This document shows positions 8,699 to 17,539 of a stretch of 64,000 bases of DNA, in pieces. Origin of the DNA: Ruegeria intermedia (lineage in GTDB: Bacteria; Pseudomonadota; Alphaproteobacteria; Rhodobacterales; Rhodobacteraceae); contig NZ_FQVK01000006.1 in assembly GCF_900129345.1 (NCBI RefSeq), forward strand, positions 62,001-126,000, read 5' to 3'. Made by a program: the position numbers and the translations under genes. The notes under the pieces are model-generated. The model made no database searches and was not told where the DNA came from. It saw only the letters and a program-made list of their open reading frames with translations. Each line of letters begins with the position of its first letter. Positions within the stretch are counted from its first letter, which is position 1.

Positions 8699-9300
8699 GC
8701 TGCGACCCTTTCGTGAAACTCCGCCTCACTCAGATGGTAGGACGGAGACAGAAACGCCTCGGCCCGACGGATCCATCCGCCCTTGCCGCCAGTCCGGCTG
8801 CGCACATATTTGCGCGAGGCCGGTCGCCGGTCGGCCAAACGGAAATAATAGTTCCGCCGCGCCACCCCATAAGCATCGCGCAGCGCCATCGGATCGGGCA
8901 TGGCGGCCTGGGCGCAAGCCGCAGCAGTCTGCGGACCCATCACCCCGTCAACGATCACCGCAAAACCCATCTGCACCAGCAGGCGCTGCAGGATGCGCAC
9001 GGCCTGAGACCCTGCGTTGACATACATGTCGAACAGCGACGGCTGCAGCGCCTCGGGGGCAAGCCCAAGCCGGGGTTTGCGGAAATAATGCGCGATGAAT
9101 ATCTCGACCGCCTGTTCCCGGCTCAGCGCCATCACGTCGCGCCGGTCAACCACGCCATCATCCGTCAGGTCGACCCCGAGGCGGCGCATCGTGTGGATGG
9201 TGACGCCGTATTTCGTCGCCCCGCCCGGGTCATCCGGGTCATCGACGAAGCCACCTTCGCGGGCCACGATCTCCCATGCGATCTGCCGAACCGACTGCAT
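8689..9300 (-). CDS. GTA-type endolysin, glycoside hydrolase family 108
   Basis: Peptidoglycan hydrolase of 203 residues. The N-terminal motif REGGFVDDPDDPGGATKYGV is the GH108 (DUF847) active-site signature, with the catalytic Glu near residue 15. A C-terminal peptidoglycan-binding segment contains GVMGPQTAAACAQ. No signal peptide is seen, so release would need the adjacent holin. The pair resembles the RcGTA lysis genes of R. capsulatus. The 130 bases upstream (9301-9430) separate it from ccmE and may hold its own promoter. Confidence 0.85.
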   Translation of the reverse strand: MQSVRQIAWEIVAREGGFVDDPDDPGGATKYGVTIHTMRRLGVDLTDDGVVDRRDVMALSREQAVEIFIAHYFRKPRLGLAPEALQPSLFDMYVNAGSQAVRILQRLLVQMGFAVIVDGVMGPQTAAACAQAAMPDPMALRDAYGVARRNYYFRLADRRPASRKYVRSRTGGKGGWIRRAEAFLSPSYHLSEAEFHERVAAWG

Positions 9301-9430
9301 GCTGCACCTCTGTGTTCTCGTGCAGCCAAAGCTCGGCCAAAAGATTTAAGGCCTTGAAACGACAGCGGGCGCTGCCCGGCCCATCCGCGCAACGCCCGCC
9401 CAAATCAACCACCCTGCGGCAGAGCCAGGA

Positions 9431-9877
9431 TCAGCTCTCGCCGGCCTCCTTGTAGACGCCCTGCTCTTTCAGAGCGTCCATGACCTCTTTGGGCATGTAG
9501 GTCTCGTCGTGTTTTGCCAGGATCTCGGTGGCCTGGAACACGCCGTCGACATAGCTGCCGGTGCCGACCATGCCCTGGCCCTCGGAGAACAGGTCAGGCA
9601 ACACGCCGGTGAACGACACCGGAACGCTTTCACCGCCATCGGTCACGACAAAGCGCACCGTCTCGCCCTGCCCGCGCACGATCGAGCCTTCTTCGACCAG
9701 TCCGCCGATGCGGAACACCTCGTTCGGCGCCGGCGGTTCGGCGATCACCTGGCTGGGCGAGCGGAAATAGTTGATCCCGTCCCGCATCGCATAGCCGATC
9801 AGCCCCGTCGCCAGAGCCAAGGCCACGAAAGCCAGCAATATGACCTGAATGCGGCGGCGTTTCTTCAGCGTTTTCAT
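9431..9877 (-). CDS. ccmE: Heme chaperone CcmE
   Basis: Periplasmic heme chaperone that binds heme covalently and hands it to CcmF. The 148 residues have a basic start, one membrane anchor (about residues 11-30), an OB-fold and the heme-binding motif HDETY, with His123 and Tyr127 in the HxxxY spacing. The start lies 7 bases after the argC stop, so it is probably cotranscribed with argC. ccmF follows only after the endolysin-holin pair. Confidence 0.96.
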   Translation of the reverse strand: MKTLKKRRRIQVILLAFVALALATGLIGYAMRDGINYFRSPSQVIAEPPAPNEVFRIGGLVEEGSIVRGQGETVRFVVTDGGESVPVSFTGVLPDLFSEGQGMVGTGSYVDGVFQATEILAKHDETYMPKEVMDALKEQGVYKEAGES

Positions 9878-9884
9878 GTCAGCC

Positions 9885-10913
9885 TCATGGGAACAGAGGG
9901 GCCATCGTCAGCCCCGTCGTTTCAGGTTCACCTAACATCAGGTTTGCGTTCTGCAAGGCCTGCCCGCTGCTACCTTTCGTCAGGTTGTCCAGCGCGGCGA
10001 TCACGATGGCACGGCGTTCGATCCGGTCGCCGACCACCCCGATATGGCAGAAATTCGACCCCCGCACATGATGGGTCGAGGGCGTCTCGCCAAAAGGCAG
10101 CATGTGGATGAAGGGCTCGTCCGCGTAAGTCGCGCACAGCGTTTCATACACGCTCTGCGGGTCGCCCTTGACATACGAGGTCGCCAGAATGCCCCGGTTC
10201 GCGGGGATCAGATGCGGCGTGAACTGGATGTGAACCGCGCGACCCGCCAGTTTCGAGAACTCCTGATCGAACTCGCCCAGATGCCGGTGGGTGCCGCCGA
10301 CGGCATAGGCGTTGGTGCCTTCGCTCAGCTCGGCGTGCAGCAGATTCTCTTTCAGCGCCCGTCCTGCCCCCGAAACGGCGCATTTCAGATCAAGAATGAT
10401 GTCGTCCAGGTCGATCACCCCGGCCGAGATCAGCGGCCGTAGCACATATTGCCCCGTCGCCGCGTTGCACCCGGTGCCCGCCACCAGCCGGGCGGCGCGG
10501 ATCTCGTCGCGGTAGAACTCCGTCAGGCCATAGACGGCCTCGGCCTGCCGGGCCAAAGCGACATGCGGGTTGCCATACCATTTCTCGTATTCCGCCGGAT
10601 CGCTCAGCCGGAAATCCGCTGACAAATCAACGATTTTCAGGTCGGAGGGCAATTCGCGGATCACTTCCTGGCTGGTCTTGTGCGGCAGCGCGCAAAAGCA
10701 CAGGTCGATCTGGTCAAAGTCTATTTCCGAGATCTTGCACAGACGCGGCAAATCCAGATGGCGCAGATGCGGAAATACCGCGGCCATGGTCTGGCCGGCC
10801 TTGCGCTCGGCCGCCAGGGCGGTAATTTCCATGTTCCGGTGCCCGGCGATCAGCCGCACCAGTTCGGCACCGGTATAACCCGAAGCGCCCAGGATTGCGA
10901 TTTTGTGGGTCAT
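9885..10913 (-). CDS. argC: N-acetyl-gamma-glutamyl-phosphate reductase ArgC
   Basis: NADPH-dependent reductase of arginine synthesis, acting on N-acetylglutamyl phosphate. The 342 residues start at ATG 10913 with the NADP-binding motif [16 protein letters not shown]; the frame extends to 10958 without family likeness. The catalytic cysteine is in AGTGCNAATG and the His in the [12 protein letters not shown] segment. Length fits the family's longer type. It is followed closely by ccmE; the link between arginine synthesis and cytochrome maturation is positional only. Confidence 0.96.
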   Translation of the reverse strand: MTHKIAILGASGYTGAELVRLIAGHRNMEITALAAERKAGQTMAAVFPHLRHLDLPRLCKISEIDFDQIDLCFCALPHKTSQEVIRELPSDLKIVDLSADFRLSDPAEYEKWYGNPHVALARQAEAVYGLTEFYRDEIRAARLVAGTGCNAATGQYVLRPLISAGVIDLDDIILDLKCAVSGAGRALKENLLHAELSEGTNAYAVGGTHRHLGEFDQEFSKLAGRAVHIQFTPHLIPANRGILATSYVKGDPQSVYETLCATYADEPFIHMLPFGETPSTHHVRGSNFCHIGVVGDRIERRAIVIAALDNLTKGSSGQALQNANLMLGEPETTGLTMAPLFP

Positions 10914-11006
10914 GTCAGACCTCGTTTCTTGATGTGTCACGACTGGCAACCATCTCATGAACGGTTCCCGGATAAATCCGCGCGCCGGCCCGGTCCTTGA
11001 CCGAAG

Positions 11007-11816
11007 TCAGGCGGCCTGAAAGGTGATTTGTCGTCGCAGAAACTGCGTTGCCCGGTCACTGACCTTCTTGGAATCGCCCGTGGTCAGGAACCCGGCCTCA
11101 CCGGTGCCCAGCATGTCGGGGTGCCGCTGGAGATAATCCGCAAGGCTTTCGGCCACCAGGTCGCCCTGGCTGAACACCTGCACATCCGGTCCCAACGCCG
11201 CCTGAAAGGCTTCGGCCATCAGCGGATAGTGCGTGCAGCCCAAAATCGCAGCCTGCGGATGGGGCATCTTGCGCTTCAGCGCGTCCACATGGCTGCGCAC
11301 AAGGGCCTCGGCCAGGATCATGTCGCCATCCTCGATGGCATCGACCACGCCACCGCAGGCCTGCGCCTCGACATCGACGCCGATGGCGCGGAACGCCAGT
11401 TCACGCTGGAACGCGCGGCTGGCCACGGTCGCCGGTGTGGCAAACAGGGCCACATGCTTGACCGCCACTTCGCGCGGAGGGCTGTTGTCGCCCCACCGGC
11501 GCTCGGTCAGTGCTTCGATCAGCGGGACGAACACCCCCAGAACGCGCTTGCCCTGGGGCACGCCCTCTTCCTGCATCCGCCGCAGCGCCGCGGCGCTGGC
11601 CGTGTTGCAGGCCAGAATCACCAGATCACAGCCGCGCGACCACAGGTCCTGTACCGCGTTTCGGGTCAGGTTGTAGATATCCTCGGCGTCACGCACGCCA
11701 TAAGGCGCGTGCGCGCTGTCCGCGTAATACAGGAAATCCACATCCGGCAGACGTGTCTGCGCGGCGTTCAGGACGGTCAGCCCGCCCAATCCGGAATCAA
11801 AGATGCCTACTGCCAT
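11007..11816 (-). CDS. murI: Glutamate racemase MurI
   Basis: Makes D-glutamate for peptidoglycan. The 269 residues begin [15 protein letters not shown]. The two catalytic cysteines are in [10 protein letters not shown] and [12 protein letters not shown], and the substrate segment [11 protein letters not shown] is present. It starts 8 bases after the stop of the acyltransferase gene and is probably in one transcript with it. argC follows after 93 bases. Confidence 0.95.
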   Translation of the reverse strand: MAVGIFDSGLGGLTVLNAAQTRLPDVDFLYYADSAHAPYGVRDAEDIYNLTRNAVQDLWSRGCDLVILACNTASAAALRRMQEEGVPQGKRVLGVFVPLIEALTERRWGDNSPPREVAVKHVALFATPATVASRAFQRELAFRAIGVDVEAQACGGVVDAIEDGDMILAEALVRSHVDALKRKMPHPQAAILGCTHYPLMAEAFQAALGPDVQVFSQGDLVAESLADYLQRHPDMLGTGEAGFLTTGDSKKVSDRATQFLRRQITFQAA

Positions 11817-11824
11817 TTGCCCCT

Positions 11825-12703
11825 TCAGGCGCGATGCCGTTCCTCGAATTCATAGCCATAGTCATACGACTTCAGCGGCTTCGGAGACAGCTCATACGTG
11901 GCTTTGCGCAAGAAATCCATCATCTTGCGCGTATCGCCGGCCAATGGGTCCAGAACGTCGCGGCCGATGGGCTGCCCCACGACCACATCAACCGGGGTAT
12001 CGACGCGCTTTTTGAACTCTTTGATCAGCAGCCCCATGCGCAGCGTCACATGCAGATGGCTGGCGATCTGGAACAGGCGCGAGGTGTGCCCATCAAAGAA
12101 CAAAGGCACCACGGTGGCGTTTGACTTGGCCACCATCCGCGCGGTGAAACCGCGCCAGCCCGGGTCCATCGGGTGCGTGAACGGCCGGGCCGCCGTGCTG
12201 ACCGTACCGCCGGGAAAAATCCCGATTGCGCCACCCTGCCCCAGATAATCCAGGGCGGTTTTTCGGGTCTGAAGGTTCAGCCGCATCGCCTCTTTGGTGT
12301 GATCGAAGGAGATCGGCAAGATGATGCGGTTCAGATCCTCGGCCTTGTGGAACACATGATTGGCCAGAATCCGGAAATCTCCGCGGGTCTGGGACAGCAC
12401 ATGCCCCATCATCAACCCATCCAGAATCCCGTAGGGGTGGTTGGCGATCAGGATCAGCGGGCCGTCCCTGGGGATGTTCGACAGCGCCCCGCCCACCACG
12501 TTCAGGCTCAGACCGTAACGTTCGACCATGACGGACCAGAAATCGCGGCCATTGGCGACCTCGCGCTCGTAGCCTTCGGCACGCCGGATCAGGCGCAGCC
12601 GGCCGGTCGTGTTCTCGATCAGCTTGATGACCATGCGCCCAGCCCGCGTTTCGGCGGAATGGGCGTAGGAAATGTCCCGAGCGATTTGGCGGCGTGATTT
12701 CAT
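11825..12703 (-). CDS. Lysophospholipid acyltransferase family protein
   Basis: A 292-residue acyltransferase of the PlsC superfamily. The start at ATG 12703 follows GGAGA at good spacing; a GTG codon lies directly before it. The catalytic block reads NHPYGILDG, a His-X5-Asp form rather than the classical His-X4-Asp, as in the hemolysin-like branch of the superfamily. FPGGTVSTA fits the second acyltransferase motif. It probably transfers an acyl chain to a lysophospholipid or ornithine-lipid precursor; the substrate cannot be read from sequence. It lies directly upstream of murI. Confidence 0.78.
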   Translation of the reverse strand: MKSRRQIARDISYAHSAETRAGRMVIKLIENTTGRLRLIRRAEGYEREVANGRDFWSVMVERYGLSLNVVGGALSNIPRDGPLILIANHPYGILDGLMMGHVLSQTRGDFRILANHVFHKAEDLNRIILPISFDHTKEAMRLNLQTRKTALDYLGQGGAIGIFPGGTVSTAARPFTHPMDPGWRGFTARMVAKSNATVVPLFFDGHTSRLFQIASHLHVTLRMGLLIKEFKKRVDTPVDVVVGQPIGRDVLDPLAGDTRKMMDFLRKATYELSPKPLKSYDYGYEFEERHRA

Positions 12704-12779
12704 CACGGGTCTCCGACGTGGCCGTCACGGGACGGCGCGGACCGGAACTCTATCGCGCCTCCGTGACACCGATATGACG

Positions 12780-15700
12780 TTACTCGGCCGCGGCCCGCGT
12801 CTCGGTCCCTCCCCGCCGGATCACGGCCAGAAGTTCCTCGCGCCGCTTGGCGGCCTTGGCTTCGTTGGCGGCCAATACCGGACCGAAGCCGCGGATGTCC
12901 AGCGGCAACCGCGCCAGCGCGACGATCGCATCGCCGGTGTTGTCATCCAGCTTGGGCAGGACCTCTTTCATGTCCTTCTCGTATTGACGGATCAAGGCCC
13001 GCTCCATCCGCCGCTCGGCGGTATAACCGAAGATGTCCAGCGGCGTGCCGCGCAGCCCCTTCAGCTTGGCCAGAACCTTCATCGGCCCCAGCAGCCATTC
13101 GCCGAATTGCCGTTTGCGTGGACGCCCGTCCGGCCCTTTGCCCCCGAGGATCGGCGGAGCGAGGTGGAAGGTCATCTTGAAGTCGCCGTCGAATTCGGCG
13201 GCGGCCTTGTCGCGGCTGTCCAGCAGCAGGCGGGCCACCTCGTATTCGTCCTTGTAGGACAACAGCTTGTGATACCCACGCGCGACGGCATCCCGGACCT
13301 TTGGGTCTTCGATCGACTCGACCAGCTTGAGATAGCGCTTGGACAACCGTTTGCCCTGATAGGCCACCAGATGATCGGCCCGGAAGGTGATGGCCTGCTC
13401 GGGCGTCTTTGGCAATTCGGTCACCGTGGGGGTCACGATGCGCGCCACGTCCTCGGGGTGCAAAACCGCCCAGCGGCCGACCTCGAAGGCGCGCTTGTTG
13501 CGCTCGACCGCAGCGCCGTTCAGCTCGATTGCGGTCATGATCGCCTCGTGGCTGACAGGCAGCAGACCGCGCTGCCAGGCCGCCCCGAACACCATCATGT
13601 TGGAATAGATCGAATCGCCCATCACCGCGCGTGCCAGCTCGGTCGCGTCGAACAGGGCTAGCCCATCCTTCAACCGCGCCTCCAGCGCCAGTTCCAGCCG
13701 GTCGACCGGAATGTGGAACTCGGTGTTGCGGGTGAAATCGCCGGTGATGATCTCGTGGCTGTTGACCACCGCGCCGGTCTGACCGGTGCGCGTCAGGCCC
13801 AGCGTCTTGGCCCCGGCCGACACGACCAGATCGCCGCCGATCAGCGCATGCGCCTCGCCGGTGGCCACGCGGATGGCGCTGATGTCTTCAGGCTTGTTGG
13901 CCAGGCGACAGTGGATATGCACCGCGCCCCCCTTCTGCGCCAGCCCGGCCATTTCCATCATGCCCGCGCCCTTGCCGTCGATCTGCGCGGCCTGCGCCAG
14001 AACCGCCCCGATGGTCACGACGCCGGTGCCGCCGACGCCGGTGATGACCACGTTGTGCGTGCCCTCGATCTGCGGCAGAACAGGCTGCGGCAGATGGGGG
14101 ATGTCGATCTCGGTGGTGGCTTCCTTGCGGATCCTGGCGCCTTCCAGCGTGACGAAGGACGGGCAGAACCCGTTGAGGCACGAGAAATCCTTGTTGCAGC
14201 TGGACTGGTCGATCGCCCGCTTGCGGCCCAGCTCGGTTTCCTTCGGCACGATCGAGACACAGTTCGACTGCACCCCGCAATCGCCGCAGCCCTCGCAGAT
14301 GTCCGAGTTGATGAACACGCGCTTGTCCGGGTCCGGGAAGGTGCCGCGCTTGCGGCGGCGGCGTTTCTCGGCGGCGCAGGTCTGGACGTAGACGATGACC
14401 GACACGCCTTCGATCTCGCGGAACTTGTTCTGAACCGCCATCAGCTCGGCCCGTTCGTGGGTTTCCACGTCGCCGGGCAGCGCCTTGAAGTTCACGTCTT
14501 CCTTCTCGTCATAGACGACGGCCACATGCTGGACACCCATGGCCTTGACCTCGCGCACGATGCGCTCGGCGGTCAGATGGCCCTCGTTCTCCTGCCCGCC
14601 AGTCATGGCGACCGCGTCGTTGAACAGGATCTTGAAGGTGATGTTGGTTCCGGCCGCCAGCGCCGCCCGGATCGCCTGAACACCCGAGTGGTTGTAGGTA
14701 CCGTCGCCCAGGTTCTGGAACACGTGTTTCGTGGTCGAGAACGGCGCCTCACCGATCCAGTTGGCGCCTTCGCCGCCCATCTGGGTAAAGCCGGTCGTGT
14801 TCCGATCCATCCACTGCACCATGTAGTGACAGCCGATCCCTGCATAGGCCCGGCTGCCTTCGGGCACCTTGGTGGACGTATTGTGCGGACAGCCCGAGCA
14901 GAAATACGGCAGCCGCGTCGCGATCTCCTGCGCGTTGTCGTTGCGGCGCGCCTCTTGCAGGCTGGCCAGTCCGGCGCGGATTCCGTCGGTTTCGCGACCT
15001 TCCTCGATGAAGATCTCGCCCAGCTTCTCGGCGATCATGATCGGATCAAGCGCGCCACGGGTCGGGAACAGCTCTTCGCGGTGCAGCGTGCCTGCCCCGC
15101 CCTTGTACCAGCCGTACACGCGACGTCCGCGACGGTCGTCAAAGATCGCCTCTTTGACCTGCACTTCGATCAGCTTGCGCTTTTCTTCGACGATGATGAT
15201 CAGGTCCAGCCCCTCGGCCCAGTCATGGAACCCCTTCATGTCCAGCGGGAAGGTCTGACCGATCTTGTAGGTGGTGATCCCCAGCCGTTCGGCCTCGGCC
15301 TCGTCGATGTTCAGCAGCGACATGGCGTGGACCAGATCCAGCCAGTTCTTGCCCGCCGCGGCGATGCCGATCTTGGCGCCCGGCTTGCCCCAGACCCGCC
15401 GGTCCATCCGGTTGGCGTGTGAAAACACCTCGGCCGCGAACCGCTTGTAGTCGATGATCCGCGCCTCCTGCAGGTGCGGCGTGTCGCCCAGCCGGATGTT
15501 CAGCCCACCCTCGGGCATGTCGAATTCCGGCGTCACCAGCTGCATCCGGTCGGGCCGGCCATCCACGACCGAGGTCACCTCGATCGTGTCCTTCATCGTC
15601 TTGAGCCCGACCCAGACCCCGGCAAACCGGCTGAGCGCAAAGCCGTAGATTCCATAGTCGAGGATTTCCTGCACCCCGGCCGGACTGACGACGGGCATGT

Positions 15701-16199
15701 ACATGTCGACCATCGACCATTCCGACTGGTGCAGCACGGTCGAGCTTTCGCCCGTGTGATCATCGCCCATCGCCATCAGAACGCCGCCATGCTTGGCGCT
15801 GCCGGCCATGTTGGCGTGGCGCATCACGTCGCCCGAGCGGTCCACACCCGGCCCCTTGCCGTACCACAGGCCGAACACGCCGTCATATTTGCCGTCCCCG
15901 CGCAGACCCGCCTGCTGGCTACCCCACAGCGCCGTGGCGGCCAGGTCCTCGTTCAGGCCGTACTGGAACACTACGTCGTTTTCGGCCAGCTGCTTCTGCG
16001 CACGCGACATCTGCAGGTCGACCGCCCCCAGCGGCGAACCCCGGTATCCAGTGACCAAACCGGCAGTGTTCAGACCCGCCGCCCGGTCGCGTTCCTTTTG
16101 CATCAGCATCAGGCGCACCAGCGCCTGCGTGCCGTTCAGAAGAACCGGGCTTTTGGTCAGATCGAAACGGTCGTTGAGCGAAATCTTTGGCTGACTCAT
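12780..16199 (-). CDS. Fused indolepyruvate:ferredoxin oxidoreductase family protein
   Basis: Single-chain 2-oxoacid:ferredoxin oxidoreductase of 1139 residues, joining the IorA-like thiamine-diphosphate part and the IorB-like gamma part. The start at 16199 follows GGAGG; an upstream ATG at 16244 is less likely. A ferredoxin-like cluster CEGCGDCGVQSNC lies near residues 633-645, followed by more cysteines (SCNKDFSCLNGFC). The gamma domain has VGGTGVVTIGAVLAQAA near residue 720. It oxidises aryl or branched 2-oxoacids, such as indolepyruvate from aromatic amino acids, to acyl-CoA. A LysR gene diverges from it and is the likely regulator. Confidence 0.85.
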   Translation of the reverse strand: MSQPKISLNDRFDLTKSPVLLNGTQALVRLMLMQKERDRAAGLNTAGLVTGYRGSPLGAVDLQMSRAQKQLAENDVVFQYGLNEDLAATALWGSQQAGLRGDGKYDGVFGLWYGKGPGVDRSGDVMRHANMAGSAKHGGVLMAMGDDHTGESSTVLHQSEWSMVDMYMPVVSPAGVQEILDYGIYGFALSRFAGVWVGLKTMKDTIEVTSVVDGRPDRMQLVTPEFDMPEGGLNIRLGDTPHLQEARIIDYKRFAAEVFSHANRMDRRVWGKPGAKIGIAAAGKNWLDLVHAMSLLNIDEAEAERLGITTYKIGQTFPLDMKGFHDWAEGLDLIIIVEEKRKLIEVQVKEAIFDDRRGRRVYGWYKGGAGTLHREELFPTRGALDPIMIAEKLGEIFIEEGRETDGIRAGLASLQEARRNDNAQEIATRLPYFCSGCPHNTSTKVPEGSRAYAGIGCHYMVQWMDRNTTGFTQMGGEGANWIGEAPFSTTKHVFQNLGDGTYNHSGVQAIRAALAAGTNITFKILFNDAVAMTGGQENEGHLTAERIVREVKAMGVQHVAVVYDEKEDVNFKALPGDVETHERAELMAVQNKFREIEGVSVIVYVQTCAAEKRRRRKRGTFPDPDKRVFINSDICEGCGDCGVQSNCVSIVPKETELGRKRAIDQSSCNKDFSCLNGFCPSFVTLEGARIRKEATTEIDIPHLPQPVLPQIEGTHNVVITGVGGTGVVTIGAVLAQAAQIDGKGAGMMEMAGLAQKGGAVHIHCRLANKPEDISAIRVATGEAHALIGGDLVVSAGAKTLGLTRTGQTGAVVNSHEIITGDFTRNTEFHIPVDRLELALEARLKDGLALFDATELARAVMGDSIYSNMMVFGAAWQRGLLPVSHEAIMTAIELNGAAVERNKRAFEVGRWAVLHPEDVARIVTPTVTELPKTPEQAITFRADHLVAYQGKRLSKRYLKLVESIEDPKVRDAVARGYHKLLSYKDEYEVARLLLDSRDKAAAEFDGDFKMTFHLAPPILGGKGPDGRPRKRQFGEWLLGPMKVLAKLKGLRGTPLDIFGYTAERRMERALIRQYEKDMKEVLPKLDDNTGDAIVALARLPLDIRGFGPVLAANEAKAAKRREELLAVIRRGGTETRAAAE

Positions 16200-16247
16200 C
16201 AGACGCCTCCCCACGTCGGAATAGTGTGCTGTATTTGACGTCATTTT

Positions 16248-16266
16248 AGGTCATAATTTCTGACCT
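16248..16266. promoter_or_regulatory. Inverted repeat between oxidoreductase and LysR genes
   Basis: AGGTCA at 16248-16253 and TGACCT at 16261-16266 form a perfect six-base inverted repeat with a seven-base AT-rich spacer. It lies 49 bases upstream of the oxidoreductase start, near a TATACAAT sequence. The size and place suit a LysR-type binding site for the divergent regulator. Confidence 0.45.
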
Positions 16267-16368
16267 GTATACAATTTTCCCCCTGCAGCGTAACGATTTC
16301 CGCGTTTGAATGTGGAATTTGTTACCTCTTTCATATAGGGCTGCGGAAGGATAACGAAAGTTGCGACG

Positions 16369-17277
16369 ATGAATTGGGACAAGCTCAGAATCTTTCACGC
16401 TGTGGCGGATGCCGGCAGCCTGACGCATGCCGGAGACAAGCTGAATCTGTCCCAATCCGCCGTCAGCCGGCAGATCCGCGCGCTGGAAGAGGCGCTGGGC
16501 GCCACCCTGTTCCATCGCCATGCGCGCGGCCTGATTCTGACCGAACAGGGCGAGCTTCTGTTCGACGCCACCACCGCCATGTCCAAGCGGCTGGAAACGG
16601 CCGCCGCCCGCATCCGCGACAGCGAGGAAGAGGTGTTCGGAGTCCTGCGCGTCACCACCACCTTCGGTTTCGGCACCCTGTGGCTGGCTCCGCGCCTGCC
16701 GAAACTGTACGAAAAATACCCCGACCTCAACATCGACCTGATGCTGGAAGAGCGCGTGCTTGACCTGCCCATGCGCGAGGCCGATGTCGCGATCCGCATG
16801 AAGGAACCCAGCCAGGCCGATCTGGTGCGCAAACGCCTGATGACGGTGCGCATGATCCTTTATGCCACCAAAACCTATCTGGACAGCCACGGCGGCGCGC
16901 CGCAGAATCTGGAAGACATCTCGAAACACCGGCTGATCTGCCAGACCCCGGCGGCGCCGCAGGTGGGCGTGGGCGCCCGGATGGTCAACCATCTGATGGC
17001 CTATGAGCCCAGTTCGCTGCTGACGGTGAACAACTATTTCGGCGTTCTTCAGGCGGTTCTGAACAATCTTGGCCTGGGCGTCCTTCCCGACTATGTCACC
17101 GAGGATTTTCCCGACCTGGTGCCCGTTCTGTCGGATATCGAAACCGCCGATGTTCCGGTCTACCTCGCCTATCCCGAGGAACTGCGCCATTCCAAACGCG
17201 TCGCGGCCTTCCGGGACTTTGTCCAGGACGAGATCATCGCCCACCGCAAACAGCTGAAGCAACTTGGAAAACTATAG
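16369..17277 (+). CDS. LysR-family transcriptional regulator
   Basis: A 302-residue regulator. The N-terminal winged helix-turn-helix reads GSLTHAGDKLNLSQSAVSRQ, followed by the linker helix and a two-lobed effector-binding domain. It diverges from the fused oxidoreductase gene with 169 bases between starts, the classical layout for a LysR protein controlling its neighbour. The effector is unknown; a 2-oxoacid or aromatic amino acid derivative would suit the neighbour. A small RNA gene follows. Confidence 0.88.
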   Translation: MNWDKLRIFHAVADAGSLTHAGDKLNLSQSAVSRQIRALEEALGATLFHRHARGLILTEQGELLFDATTAMSKRLETAAARIRDSEEEVFGVLRVTTTFGFGTLWLAPRLPKLYEKYPDLNIDLMLEERVLDLPMREADVAIRMKEPSQADLVRKRLMTVRMILYATKTYLDSHGGAPQNLEDISKHRLICQTPAAPQVGVGARMVNHLMAYEPSSLLTVNNYFGVLQAVLNNLGLGVLPDYVTEDFPDLVPVLSDIETADVPVYLAYPEELRHSKRVAAFRDFVQDEIIAHRKQLKQLGKL

Positions 17278-17326
17278 CCATGCGCCTGCTGCATAGCGGG
17301 CATGAGAATTCTTTCGTTAAAAATTC

Positions 17327-17354
17327 TTGATCGTTCACAAACTGATCCCTAAAT
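17327..17354 (+). promoter_or_regulatory. Candidate promoter of the small RNA
   Basis: TTGATC at 17327-17332 and CTAAAT at 17349-17354 with 16 bases between them resemble a housekeeping promoter. Transcription would begin near 17361, giving an RNA of about 84 bases ending at the terminator. Confidence 0.45.
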
Positions 17355-17360
17355 GACCAC

Positions 17361-17444
17361 TCGAAGGCGATGATGCTGAAACGCTCATCATCTTCATACC
17401 TCCCTGTTGGACTACGGCCGAGCTTAGTGCTCGGCCTTTTTTTT
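17361..17444 (+). ncRNA. Probable MmgR/suhB-type (alpha-r8) small RNA
   Basis: No open frame fits here, but the sequence has the layout of the alphaproteobacterial MmgR/suhB RNA family. The first hairpin is GATGATG (17369-17375) pairing perfectly with CATCATC (17386-17392). A single-stranded stretch with CCTCCCTGTTGGACT follows; MmgR RNAs carry a conserved CCTCCCT core in this place. It ends with a strong terminator hairpin. The predicted length of about 84 bases is close to the 77 bases reported for S. meliloti MmgR. The family name is from memory of the motif and not from a covariance search. Confidence 0.62.
17416..17444 (+). terminator. Rho-independent terminator of the small RNA
   Basis: GGCCGAGC (17416-17423), loop TTAGT, GCTCGGCC (17429-17436), then eight T. 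It is one of the strongest terminators in the window and lies 139 bases after the LysR stop, which is too far for a simple LysR terminator. Confidence 0.9.
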
Positions 17445-17539
17445 GCCTCACCGCCGCATCCGGTCGCGTTTTGTTTGTAAAATGCGCTCTGCGCTGCCTA
17501 TGATCGCAAAAAAACAATCATTTTGTGATCGAGGGAACG

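Noticed and set aside
8123-9300. Prophage remnant
   Set aside because: There is no integrase, capsid, tail or repressor gene nearby, base composition is like the neighbours, and the pair fits the unlinked GTA lysis genes better.
9340-9362. CtrA-type site before the endolysin gene
   Set aside because: Only one TTAA half site is present; the other half does not match at seven-base spacing.
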